Source: an uncultured Shimia sp. (GTDB taxonomy: Bacteria > Pseudomonadota > Alphaproteobacteria > Rhodobacterales > Rhodobacteraceae). Taken from it: a stretch of DNA of 64,000 nt. The notes below the pieces were generated by a model, which saw nothing but the letters and a program-made list of their open reading frames with translations, was not told the DNA's origin and did not search any database. Made by a program: the position numbers and the translations under genes. The stretch is taken from assembly GCF_947493595.1 (NCBI RefSeq), contig NZ_CANLRL010000006.1, positions 62,001 to 126,000 on the forward strand, written 5' to 3'. Below, piece by piece: positions 1 to 7,408 of the stretch. Every line of letters starts with the position of its first letter. Positions within the stretch are counted from its first letter, which is position 1.

Positions 1-29
1 TCGACGGTCACATCACCTTGATCCAACAT
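1..29 (-). CDS. Start of an unidentified gene, cut by the window edge
   Basis: Reading leftwards, an ATG at 29-27 overlaps the TGA stop (31-29) of the MarR gene as TGATG, the translational-coupling arrangement used throughout this window. Only nine complete codons are visible (MLDQGDVTV), so no family can be assigned. A gene co-transcribed downstream of a MarR regulator is often its target, for example an efflux pump or a detoxifying enzyme, but that is inference from position only. Confidence 0.4.
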
Positions 30-490
30 CACTCTTGTTCCTCACGCCATTCCGCCTGATCAATCACGTCTTCGGCGTTCTCTGCCAAATGGGCCAAAAA
101 CCGGCCAATGACCTCCTGCTCCTCCACATCAAATGGCGCCAGCAAAAGACCATTTACGTGCTGCACAAAGGGCACCGTGCGTTGCACTAAGCTTTCCGAA
201 GCTGGTTCCAGATAAATTCTCACAACGCGCCCGTCCGTGTCTTCACGTGCACGACGTACAAATCCACGATCCACCATGCGGTCAATCAAGCCGCTCAGGC
301 TGGATTTGCGCATCGACAGCGCTTTGGCGAGCTGTGTGACAGTTTGCCCGTCTTGCTTGGACAGGAGCACCAACACGCCATGTTGCGGCATAGAAAGCTC
401 CGCCAGCGCCTGCGTCTTGCGCTCCGACGCGCGTGTGATTGCAGCGTAAGCTCGATTCATCAGTAGAAATATCTTGGGGGGTTTTGCCAT
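29..490 (-). CDS. MarR-family transcriptional regulator
   Basis: A 153-residue protein of normal MarR length. Residues about 35-100 form the winged helix-turn-helix: 'VTQLAKALSMRKSSLSGLID' is the recognition-helix region, and 'RVVRIYLEP' is the beta-wing strand. The flanking helices (residues 5-30 and 115-150) would form the dimer interface. MarR proteins usually repress themselves and a neighbouring gene and are released by a small molecule or oxidation. Two TTCG-N4-CGAA palindromes lie directly upstream of its start (497-508 and 523-534), consistent with autoregulation. The following gene overlaps its stop codon. No ligand can be inferred. It is separated from the galactose operon by 152 bases and may be unrelated to it. 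Confidence 0.85.
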   Translation of the reverse strand: MAKPPKIFLLMNRAYAAITRASERKTQALAELSMPQHGVLVLLSKQDGQTVTQLAKALSMRKSSLSGLIDRMVDRGFVRRAREDTDGRVVRIYLEPASESLVQRTVPFVQHVNGLLLAPFDVEEQEVIGRFLAHLAENAEDVIDQAEWREEQE

Positions 491-496
491 GATTGG

Positions 497-534
497 TTCG
501 CATCCGAATTACCTACATCTAATTCGTATACGAA
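497..534. promoter_or_regulatory. Putative MarR operator pair, TTCG-N4-CGAA twice
   Basis: Two palindromes share one pattern: TTCGCATCCGAA at 497-508 and TTCGTATACGAA at 523-534, the second perfectly symmetric. Their centres are 26 bases apart, and the first lies 7 bases upstream of the MarR start codon. MarR dimers typically bind palindromes of this kind in their own promoters. Assigning these sites to this regulator is inference. Confidence 0.55.
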
Positions 535-642
535 CCTTTCAGTTAATCAATCCCCACGCGCCATGACGTTGCGGGAAGCCTGGAAGCAAAACGGGCGCTG
601 CTTTCGCACCGCCCGCTTCAATTCATCTGCGCCGAAATCCCG

Positions 643-2580
643 TTAGCCAGAACTCAGATCACAGGCCACAACCGGCGTATTTCCTTCAAACACCAGCACG
701 CCACAGGCTGGCACGCGATGACCGGAAACACTGGCGGAGAAGCTGTTGTAGTTGACCACAAACTCATAAGAGCCAAATCGGCGACGGCGCACACCGTCCT
801 GCATCGGCGACATGGCAACGCCAGCCTGTTCACAGGCCATGGACACAACCCGATCCCAAAGCGCCTCATCCGGGAAACTGCCCAAGTACCAGCGCCCGTT
901 CTGCCCCATCAGGACAGGCGCCCCATCTTGGGACTTTAGCAAAACCTCAGCCTCACCGGACAAGCGCTCATGCCAATGTTCAACCTTGCCGCCGCCAGAC
1001 ACATCCATGCCAGCCTGTGGCGGTAGGCTTTCGATCAGATCCACCCGCACATCCAGGCTGGGCACACCCGGACGACCTTTGGCCGGGATCGAGAACTCTT
1101 CGGTGATCGCCCCTGTGCGCGGCCCCACCACGGCCAGCGCGTCCGCTTCGGAAATCGCTAGAACCAGCGCTGGATCAAGAGTGGCCAGTCCCGGTGCAAA
1201 CACCGCTTTGTAGCCAGAGAACTCCCGACACGCCGCGCTCACGATGTCCACGGACAGTCCCGCCCGGCGCAATCCGCGGTAGGCAGAAAACACCAATCGG
1301 AAGTAATCAAACCCGGCGCCTTGCGGCTGGGTTTTCCAAGCCCAATCAGAGGCATAGTCAAACACCAGCGCCACATCCGCCTGTTGGGTGTCCTGCTCTT
1401 TCAGCATGTCGAGCACACCGGCCACGGCCCGCGCCTGGTCCATGCCCGGCGCGTCTACGCCATCTGGCGCTTGAAGGCCCGCGTGCATCTGTTCCTGCGC
1501 AAACGGCGCCTGCCGCCAGCGGAAGTAACTCACCACCTCTGCCCCATGGGCAAAGGCTTCCAACGCCCAAAGCGCTACCATGCCCGGCAAAGGTGCAGGG
1601 TTATACGGCGCCCAATTCACAGGCCCGGGTTGCTGTTCCATGACCCACCAGCGGCCTTTGCCAACCGCGCGATAAAGATCATGATGGAAGGCTTGAAAAT
1701 CGGGATCGCCCTGCCGCAAGAACCGCGCCTTGTGCTCATCCGTGGCTTCCAGCCGGTCCGACAAGAACCCAATTGGGTAGCTGTCCCAGCTCGCAATATC
1801 GAGATCTTCGCCCACATCAAAATGGTCAAATTCCAGAATGCGCCCCATGTAGTTGTGGATCAGCGGGGCATCCGTATGCGCCTTCAAAATGTCAGCCTGC
1901 ACCTTGTTGAACGCCACAACCTGATCACTTGAAAAGCGACGGAACGCCAGCACGTGAGCCGGGTTTGGGTCTGTCACGGTCAGGTTTGGCAAATCGATCT
2001 GATCAAACGCCGCATACTCCATCGACCAGAACACATTACCCCAGGCCTCATTGAGCGCTTCCACCGAGCCATAACGCGCCTTACACCAGTTCTGAAACGC
2101 TACCTTGGCGGACTCTGAGTAGCTGATTGTGGTGTCGTGGCAGCCATATTCATTGTCGGTCTGCCAGGCAGCCACATGCGGGTTCTTACCATAACGCTCT
2201 GCCACAATCTGCGTGATGCGGGCGCATTCCTGACGATAACCTTGATGGCTGAAACAATAGTGTCGGCGTGAGCCAAATTTGCGGGGTGCGCCGTTCTCGT
2301 CCACCGCCAGCATATCGGGGTGATTATCGATCATCCAACGAGGTGGCGTTGCCGTTGGTGTGCCCAGAACCACTTTCAGCCCCGCAGCACCCAGAACCTC
2401 AATTGCCCGGTCCAACCACTCCAGCGTCATCTGCCCAGGCACAGCTTCCATCCGGCTCCAGGCAAATTCACCAATCCGCACCCAACGGATGCCAGTCGCA
2501 GTCATATCCGCCGCATCCTTGGCCCAGTTCTCTTCCGGCCAATGCTCAGGATAATAACAAACGCCCAATTCTTGTTTCAT
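643..2580 (-). CDS. Beta-galactosidase, GH42 family
   Basis: A 645-residue cytoplasmic enzyme with no signal peptide and the usual GH42 length. It cleaves terminal beta-D-galactosyl residues to give D-galactose. The N-terminal TIM barrel begins with 'GVCYYPEHWPEENWA'. The acid/base Glu is E144 in 'TDNEYG', and the nucleophile is probably E315 in 'WWVMEQQPGP'. The trimerisation domain and a C-terminal beta domain follow. It is the last gene of the galactose operon, and its ATG overlaps the stop of the lactonase gene by four bases (ATGA). Because the enzyme is intracellular, its substrate must be a small galactoside imported by the ABC system of the operon. Confidence 0.93.
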   Translation of the reverse strand: MKQELGVCYYPEHWPEENWAKDAADMTATGIRWVRIGEFAWSRMEAVPGQMTLEWLDRAIEVLGAAGLKVVLGTPTATPPRWMIDNHPDMLAVDENGAPRKFGSRRHYCFSHQGYRQECARITQIVAERYGKNPHVAAWQTDNEYGCHDTTISYSESAKVAFQNWCKARYGSVEALNEAWGNVFWSMEYAAFDQIDLPNLTVTDPNPAHVLAFRRFSSDQVVAFNKVQADILKAHTDAPLIHNYMGRILEFDHFDVGEDLDIASWDSYPIGFLSDRLEATDEHKARFLRQGDPDFQAFHHDLYRAVGKGRWWVMEQQPGPVNWAPYNPAPLPGMVALWALEAFAHGAEVVSYFRWRQAPFAQEQMHAGLQAPDGVDAPGMDQARAVAGVLDMLKEQDTQQADVALVFDYASDWAWKTQPQGAGFDYFRLVFSAYRGLRRAGLSVDIVSAACREFSGYKAVFAPGLATLDPALVLAISEADALAVVGPRTGAITEEFSIPAKGRPGVPSLDVRVDLIESLPPQAGMDVSGGGKVEHWHERLSGEAEVLLKSQDGAPVLMGQNGRWYLGSFPDEALWDRVVSMACEQAGVAMSPMQDGVRRRRFGSYEFVVNYNSFSASVSGHRVPACGVLVFEGNTPVVACDLSSG

Positions 2581-3437
2581 AAGATCACCCGTGGTTCCGC
2601 CACCCCTTGGGCCGCGTTGTCTATTGCAAAGACCATGCCGTTCTCCGGCGTCTCTGCCAATGCCTTTTCGTCGATACCCTCGCGGGCGGAGGTCACAAAC
2701 AGCGTGGTCAAATCATCGCGACCAAACGCCGGACAACTGCTGTGCTGCCCGCCCACGGCTACGGATTTCAGAAAGTTGCCCTCCGGGTCATAGGCGGCCA
2801 CACGCGCCGCCCCCCATTGTGCAATCCAGATATTGCCTTCCGCATCCACAACCGCGCCGTCGGGGTTCAACCCATCCTCATTGAGATCGAGAAAAACCTC
2901 TGCTTTGCCAATCGGCCAACCTGTCTCCGCATCTACAGTTTGACGCATGACCAATTTGGTGACCGTGTCGGTGTAATAGGCACAGTCACGCGACTTATCG
3001 AAACAAATCGCATTGGAAATTGTCACCTTTGAGACCAGCTTGCGCAACGCACCGTCAAAGTAACGATAGATCGCACCGGCTTTGCGTTCCGCATTTTTTC
3101 CCATGGTGCCGATCCAAAACCCACCCCACGGGTCTGCGCGTCCGTCATTGGAGCGTGTCACCGGATTGTCCGCCTCCAATGAGCACAGGTATTCCTGCTC
3201 TTCCGTGTCGAGGTAAAACAGCCAAAGCGCCGTTTCAGACGCAAGGATCAGCGTGTCATGATCTACCCAACCAGCCGCGGACACATATTCGTCAAACTGC
3301 CATTCCAACGGATTCCCATCGGCTTGGCTCAGCATACGTTTGCCAACAATATCAAACCAAAACAGCTGCTTGCGTTCGGGATGCCACAGTGGCCCTTCCC
3401 CTAGCGCACACGGCCTGTTGTCAAAAATAGTGCTCAT
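2577..3437 (-). CDS. SMP-30/gluconolactonase-family sugar lactonase
   Basis: 286 residues, matching the six-bladed propeller SMP-30/LRE family that opens sugar lactones using a divalent metal. Expected metal-ligand regions are visible: E14 in 'LGEGPLWHP', the Asn/Asp segment 'SNDGRADPWGGFWIGTMG', and the Asp of 'LNPDGAVVDAEGNIWI'. In this operon it most likely hydrolyses D-galactono-lactone made by the SDR dehydrogenase to D-galactonate. Both ends overlap neighbours as ATGA, so translation is probably coupled. Family members also act on gluconolactone and arabinolactone; the galactono-lactone role rests on context. Confidence 0.87.
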   Translation of the reverse strand: MSTIFDNRPCALGEGPLWHPERKQLFWFDIVGKRMLSQADGNPLEWQFDEYVSAAGWVDHDTLILASETALWLFYLDTEEQEYLCSLEADNPVTRSNDGRADPWGGFWIGTMGKNAERKAGAIYRYFDGALRKLVSKVTISNAICFDKSRDCAYYTDTVTKLVMRQTVDAETGWPIGKAEVFLDLNEDGLNPDGAVVDAEGNIWIAQWGAARVAAYDPEGNFLKSVAVGGQHSSCPAFGRDDLTTLFVTSAREGIDEKALAETPENGMVFAIDNAAQGVAEPRVIL

Positions 3438-4039
3438 GCAAGTGCCTCGTCATAGTCGGCCACAATGGCCTCTGCCCGTTGACGCACATCCTCCACGCTC
3501 ATGCCGGATTTGTAAATTGCCGAGCCAATACCAAAGCCATCTGCTCCGGCGGCAACCCACTCGCCAAAATTCTCAGGCCCAGCGCCACCCACGGCGTATA
3601 CTTTGCTGTCTTTGGGCAGCACCGCCCGCACAGCTTTGAGGCCACCCGGCCCGGCCATATTGCCGGGGAACAGCTTCAGCCCAGTTGCACCAGCTTTCAA
3701 TGCAGCAAAGGCTTCCGTCGGCGTAAACACCCCTGGCCAACTCTCCAAACCAAGTTTGGCGGTATGCGCTATCACGTCGGTATCGCAATTGGGCGAAACA
3801 ATCAGCTTGCCGCCCACGCCAGCCACCGCATCCACCTGTGCAACCTCAAGCACCGTACCCGCCCCAACAAGCGCGCGATCCCCAAAACCCTTCGCCAAGA
3901 GTTCAATGCTCTCCAATGGATCAGGCGAGTTCAGCGGCACCTCGATCTTATCGATACCCGCTGCAATGATGGCATCCGCCATGGCTTCGATCTCGCCCGG
4001 GGTTACCCCGCGCAAGATAGCAATAATCGACCGGTTCAT
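3434..4039 (-). CDS. dgoA: 2-dehydro-3-deoxy-6-phosphogalactonate aldolase
   Basis: A 201-residue class I KDPG/KDPGal aldolase, the normal size. It splits 2-keto-3-deoxy-6-phosphogalactonate into pyruvate and glyceraldehyde-3-phosphate. The Schiff-base lysine is in 'GLKLFPGNMAGPGG', the catalytic Glu in 'KIEVPLNSPDPLESIE', and phosphate binding in the Gly-rich 'VGGAGPENFGEW' and 'GIGSAIY'. The 'VPLNSPDP' wording is typical of DgoA rather than Eda. It lies directly next to the kinase that makes its substrate, with four bases between them. Confidence 0.93.
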   Translation of the reverse strand: MNRSIIAILRGVTPGEIEAMADAIIAAGIDKIEVPLNSPDPLESIELLAKGFGDRALVGAGTVLEVAQVDAVAGVGGKLIVSPNCDTDVIAHTAKLGLESWPGVFTPTEAFAALKAGATGLKLFPGNMAGPGGLKAVRAVLPKDSKVYAVGGAGPENFGEWVAAGADGFGIGSAIYKSGMSVEDVRQRAEAIVADYDEALA

Positions 4040-4043
4040 ATTG

Positions 4044-4934
4044 TTATCCTAAAAGGTTGCGCGCGGCCGATAGCCCCGCAAGTGTCATGTCCTGACAGTC
4101 CACAACGGTCACCCAACCGCCCTGGGCCTTCAGGGCCTCAGCATAAACGTCGGACAGCTGCTGCTCCCCGATCACTGCAATCTGCTGCCCCAGCCAATAC
4201 GGCCGCGACGCCGCCAGTTCAGCGCCCAACAACAGCCCCGACAGGCGCGAACGCGCCGCCGGAGAAGGCGTGGCATTCAACAGATCACTGGCGCGAATAC
4301 CAAACAGTTCTGAGGCAAGGTTTTCCGGCCGCGACAGGGTCATATCCATGCCCGCCGCAAAGGCCTCCGCGTCCCAGCCCTCACCTACCGAGTGCTGAAG
4401 CACAGACTGCTTACTCAGAAGAGAAAACAGCTCACCGGTCATGAAGGTGCGGAAACTCACCACTTCATCGGCGCTCACGTGCGCCCATTTGGTGTGGGTA
4501 CCCGGCAAACATAGCACGCCGTCCCAGCTCTCATTCCGCGATAGAAAGCCCGCAATCTGTGTCTCTTCTCCGCGCATCACATCGGCCGGTTTGACCTGTT
4601 TCAGGCCGGGAACCACATGCACCCGCAACCGGACATCGGTACCTGGCACCAGCACCGGCTTGGGCGCCAATGCGGATGCTGGTACCGCCGTATAGGGCGC
4701 CTCAACCCAACCTTGGCGTGCCCCCACCATACCGCAGGCGATCACATCCGTCGGACCATCGCCAAGCCAGCCCTCGACCAGCTCCAATAATGCCGCTTCA
4801 AAGCCGCCAGCCACCAACCGAGCCATGCCTTTGTCCGACTGCGCCGTCGTCAAAAGTGTGTCACCTTCCATGGCAAAGGCACGCAGCTTTGACGTGCCCC
4901 AATCCACTCCAATCCATTGTGCTTGCACAGACAT
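4044..4934 (-). CDS. dgoK: 2-dehydro-3-deoxygalactonokinase
   Basis: A 296-residue member of the DgoK family (ASKHA fold). It phosphorylates 2-keto-3-deoxygalactonate at O-6 with ATP. The phosphate-1 motif is near the N terminus ('GVDWGTSKLRAFAM'), and the family signature 'PGTHTKWAHV' sits in the middle, with 'GVLCLPGTHTKW' as the phosphate-2 region. It is flanked by dgoA downstream and the SDR upstream (gap of three bases). Together with dgoA it fixes the operon as a De Ley-Doudoroff galactonate pathway rather than Leloir metabolism. Confidence 0.93.
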   Translation of the reverse strand: MSVQAQWIGVDWGTSKLRAFAMEGDTLLTTAQSDKGMARLVAGGFEAALLELVEGWLGDGPTDVIACGMVGARQGWVEAPYTAVPASALAPKPVLVPGTDVRLRVHVVPGLKQVKPADVMRGEETQIAGFLSRNESWDGVLCLPGTHTKWAHVSADEVVSFRTFMTGELFSLLSKQSVLQHSVGEGWDAEAFAAGMDMTLSRPENLASELFGIRASDLLNATPSPAARSRLSGLLLGAELAASRPYWLGQQIAVIGEQQLSDVYAEALKAQGGWVTVVDCQDMTLAGLSAARNLLG

Positions 4935-4937
4935 ATC

Positions 4938-5699
4938 TTACCCCGAAACCACAACGCCGCCGTCAACCGCCATGCATTGCCCCGTCATCATTCGGCTGGC
5001 GTTTGACGCCAAATAGAGCGTGGGGTCAATCATATCTTCCGGCGTCAAATGCTCCTTCAAACACTGCCGCTCCAAATGCGCCGCCAATCCCTCCGGATCC
5101 GCCCACATATCCAGCTGCTTCTGGGTCAGAACCCAGCCCGGCGCCAGCGCATTCACGCGAATGCCTTTTGGCCCCAACTCCCGCGCCAGCGAGCGCGTCA
5201 TACCGGTTATCGCTGCATTGGCGCTGGTGTAAATCGGATAGCCTGCGTTGCCCATGATGTAGCTGATCGAGCTGTAGTTGATGATCGCGCCACTGCCGTC
5301 CATCTGCCGTGCCGCTTCCTGACAGGCAAAGAAATAGGCTTTCTGGTTCACCGCCTGCATCCAGTCGTAGAATTCTTCGTCCACCTCATCGAGCGCGTGG
5401 CGTTGATCATTGGCCGCATTGTTCACCAACACATCCAACCCGCCATGTTGCCCCACCGCCTGCTGAATGGTCTCCCGCAGGCGCGGAATGTCGGAGATAT
5501 CTCCTTGCATAAACAATGGCGTTGCGCCGTGCTTGGTCTCCATCTCTGCGATGAAATCGTCTGCCGCCGAGCGTCCGATGATCGCCACCTTGGCTCCTTG
5601 CGCCATGAATCCATCGGTCAAGGCCGCGCCGATGCCGCTGGCCCCGCCGGTGATGTAAACGGATTTGCCTTTCAGATCAGGAAAAATCGTGCCGGTCAT
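4938..5699 (-). CDS. SDR-family sugar dehydrogenase, probable D-galactose 1-dehydrogenase; YxxxK lysine replaced by Asn
   Basis: 253 residues, classical SDR size. The NAD-binding motif 'TGGASGIG' (18-25), 'NNAAND' (93-98, a form seen in galactose/fucose-type dehydrogenases) and catalytic Ser near 143-146 are present. The catalytic Tyr is Y157, but the expected Lys four residues later is N161 ('YTSAN'; codon AAT on the minus strand). The C-terminal part 'RVNALAPGWVLTQKQ' is conserved. Operon context, between the dehydratase and dgoK, points to oxidation of D-galactose to the lactone. Either it works without the lysine, or another enzyme supplies this step. It overlaps the dehydratase stop as TGATG. 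Confidence 0.8.
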   Translation of the reverse strand: MTGTIFPDLKGKSVYITGGASGIGAALTDGFMAQGAKVAIIGRSAADDFIAEMETKHGATPLFMQGDISDIPRLRETIQQAVGQHGGLDVLVNNAANDQRHALDEVDEEFYDWMQAVNQKAYFFACQEAARQMDGSGAIINYSSISYIMGNAGYPIYTSANAAITGMTRSLARELGPKGIRVNALAPGWVLTQKQLDMWADPEGLAAHLERQCLKEHLTPEDMIDPTLYLASNASRMMTGQCMAVDGGVVVSG

Positions 5700-7408
5700 C
5701 AGTGGCTCTCCCGTGTGACAAGCCGCGTGTCCTTGCCCACAAGGAAGTCCAAATCGGCGCCCTTGTCAGCCTGCAACACATGGTCGTAGTAAAGTTTCGC
5801 ATAACCGCGGGTGTAGTGCTCTGGATCAGGCTCCCAAGCCGCGCGACGCGCTTCAAGCTCTGCCTCATCCACCAGCAATTCCAGCACGCCACCTGACGCC
5901 GAGACTTTGATCCGGTCGCCAGTTTTCACCAGAGCTAAAGTACCTCCGGCCTGCGCCTCCGGGCTCACATGCAAGATCACCGTGCCATACGCCGTGCCAG
6001 ACATCCGCGCATCCGATACCCGGATCATGTCGCGCACGCCTTCTTTCACAAGCTTGCCTGGGATCGGCATGTTGCCGACTTCTGGCATGCCCGGATAGCC
6101 CTTAGGGCCGCAACCTTTGAGCACCAGAATGGTATCGGCAGTTACCGGCAAATCAGGCTTATCGATGTTGGCTTTCAAGTCCTCGATGTTCTCAAAGACA
6201 TAGGCCTCGCCTTCATGCTCCAGCAGGTGATCAGTAGCCGCAGACGGCTTCACAATCGCCCCATTGGGAGCAAGGTTGCCATGCAACACCCGCAGGCCTG
6301 CCGCCGGTTTCACCGGGTTGTCCAGCGGGCGAATGACGTCGTCGTTGTAGATTTCCGCGCCATCGTGATAGGCCGCAATGTCCTTGCCCAATACCGTGTT
6401 CGCTGGGCGCACATGCTCTTTCAATTGGCTCAGCACAGCAGGCACGCCACCGGCATAGCAGAAATCCTCCATCAGGTATTTGCCCGACGGCATGCAGTTC
6501 ACCAGAAGCGGAATCTCTGAACCAATCTCAAAGTCTTTCAGTGTCAGATCGACGCCCACACGTCCAGCCAGCGCCAACAGGTGCACCACTGCATTGGTGG
6601 ACCCACCCACGGCAGCATTTGCCAGAATGGCGTTTTCAAACGCTTCTTTGGTCAGGATGTCAGACGGCTTCAGATCCTCATCCACCATCTCCACAATGCG
6701 TTTGCCTGTCAGATGCGCCAAGGCCATCCGCCGCGCATCCACTGCAGGCAGCGCCGCATTGGTTGGCAGCGCCATACCCATCGCCTCGACCAAAGAGGCC
6801 ATGGTCGAAGCGGTGCCCATTGTCATACACACGCCCGCGCTGCGGCTCATACCGCTTTCCGCGTTCATGAAGTCCTGCAGGGTCATCTCCCCCGCGCGCA
6901 CCTCTTCGGAGAACTTCCAAACATCCGTGCCGGAGCCAATATCCTTGCCCTTGAACTTGCCGTTCAGCATCGGACCGGAACTCACCACGATGGTTGGAAG
7001 ATCCACCGAGGCGGCGCCCATCAGCTGACCCGGCGTAGTTTTGTCACAGCCGCCCAGCAGCACAACACCATCAATGCCATAGGCCCGGATGCTCTCTTCC
7101 ACATCCATCGCCAGCAAGTTGCGGAACAGCATCGCAGTCGGCTTCATCTGGGTCTCACCCAGCGACATCACCGGGAATTCCACCGGAAAGCCACCAGCCT
7201 CCCAAACGCCGCGTTTCACACCTTCCGCCAAGGTCCGCAAACCGGAGTTACACGGCGTCAGCTCAGACCAGGTGTTGCAAATGCCGATGATCGGCCGCCC
7301 ATCAAATGCGTGATCGGGGAACCCCTGGTTCTTCATCCAACTGCGATGGATGAACCCATCCTTGTCTAGCTTGCCATACCAATGCTGGGAACGACGCTTC
7401 TTGCTCAT
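5699..7408 (-). CDS. IlvD/Edd-family sugar-acid dehydratase, probable D-galactonate dehydratase
   Basis: A 569-residue Fe-S dehydratase of the IlvD/Edd superfamily, sugar-acid branch. Cysteines of the Fe-S centre are in 'GICNTWSELTPCN', 'LGGCDKTTPG' and 'SAGVCMTMGTASTMA'. It should convert D-galactonate to 2-keto-3-deoxygalactonate, the DgoK substrate. I chose the ATG at 7408 because a strong ribosome site (GAAGGAAAG) precedes it and the start overlaps the upstream gene's stop as ATGA; a longer reading frame exists but lacks support. Enteric bacteria use the unrelated enolase-family DgoD for this step. L-arabonate is another known substrate of this branch; the downstream dgoK-dgoA favours galactonate. 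Confidence 0.88.
   Translation of the reverse strand: MSKKRRSQHWYGKLDKDGFIHRSWMKNQGFPDHAFDGRPIIGICNTWSELTPCNSGLRTLAEGVKRGVWEAGGFPVEFPVMSLGETQMKPTAMLFRNLLAMDVEESIRAYGIDGVVLLGGCDKTTPGQLMGAASVDLPTIVVSSGPMLNGKFKGKDIGSGTDVWKFSEEVRAGEMTLQDFMNAESGMSRSAGVCMTMGTASTMASLVEAMGMALPTNAALPAVDARRMALAHLTGKRIVEMVDEDLKPSDILTKEAFENAILANAAVGGSTNAVVHLLALAGRVGVDLTLKDFEIGSEIPLLVNCMPSGKYLMEDFCYAGGVPAVLSQLKEHVRPANTVLGKDIAAYHDGAEIYNDDVIRPLDNPVKPAAGLRVLHGNLAPNGAIVKPSAATDHLLEHEGEAYVFENIEDLKANIDKPDLPVTADTILVLKGCGPKGYPGMPEVGNMPIPGKLVKEGVRDMIRVSDARMSGTAYGTVILHVSPEAQAGGTLALVKTGDRIKVSASGGVLELLVDEAELEARRAAWEPDPEHYTRGYAKLYYDHVLQADKGADLDFLVGKDTRLVTRESH

Noticed and set aside
29..490. MarR protein as regulator of the galactose operon
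   Set aside because: It lies at the far 3' end of the operon with its own operators, whereas the IclR gene is divergent from the operon start with matching palindromes.
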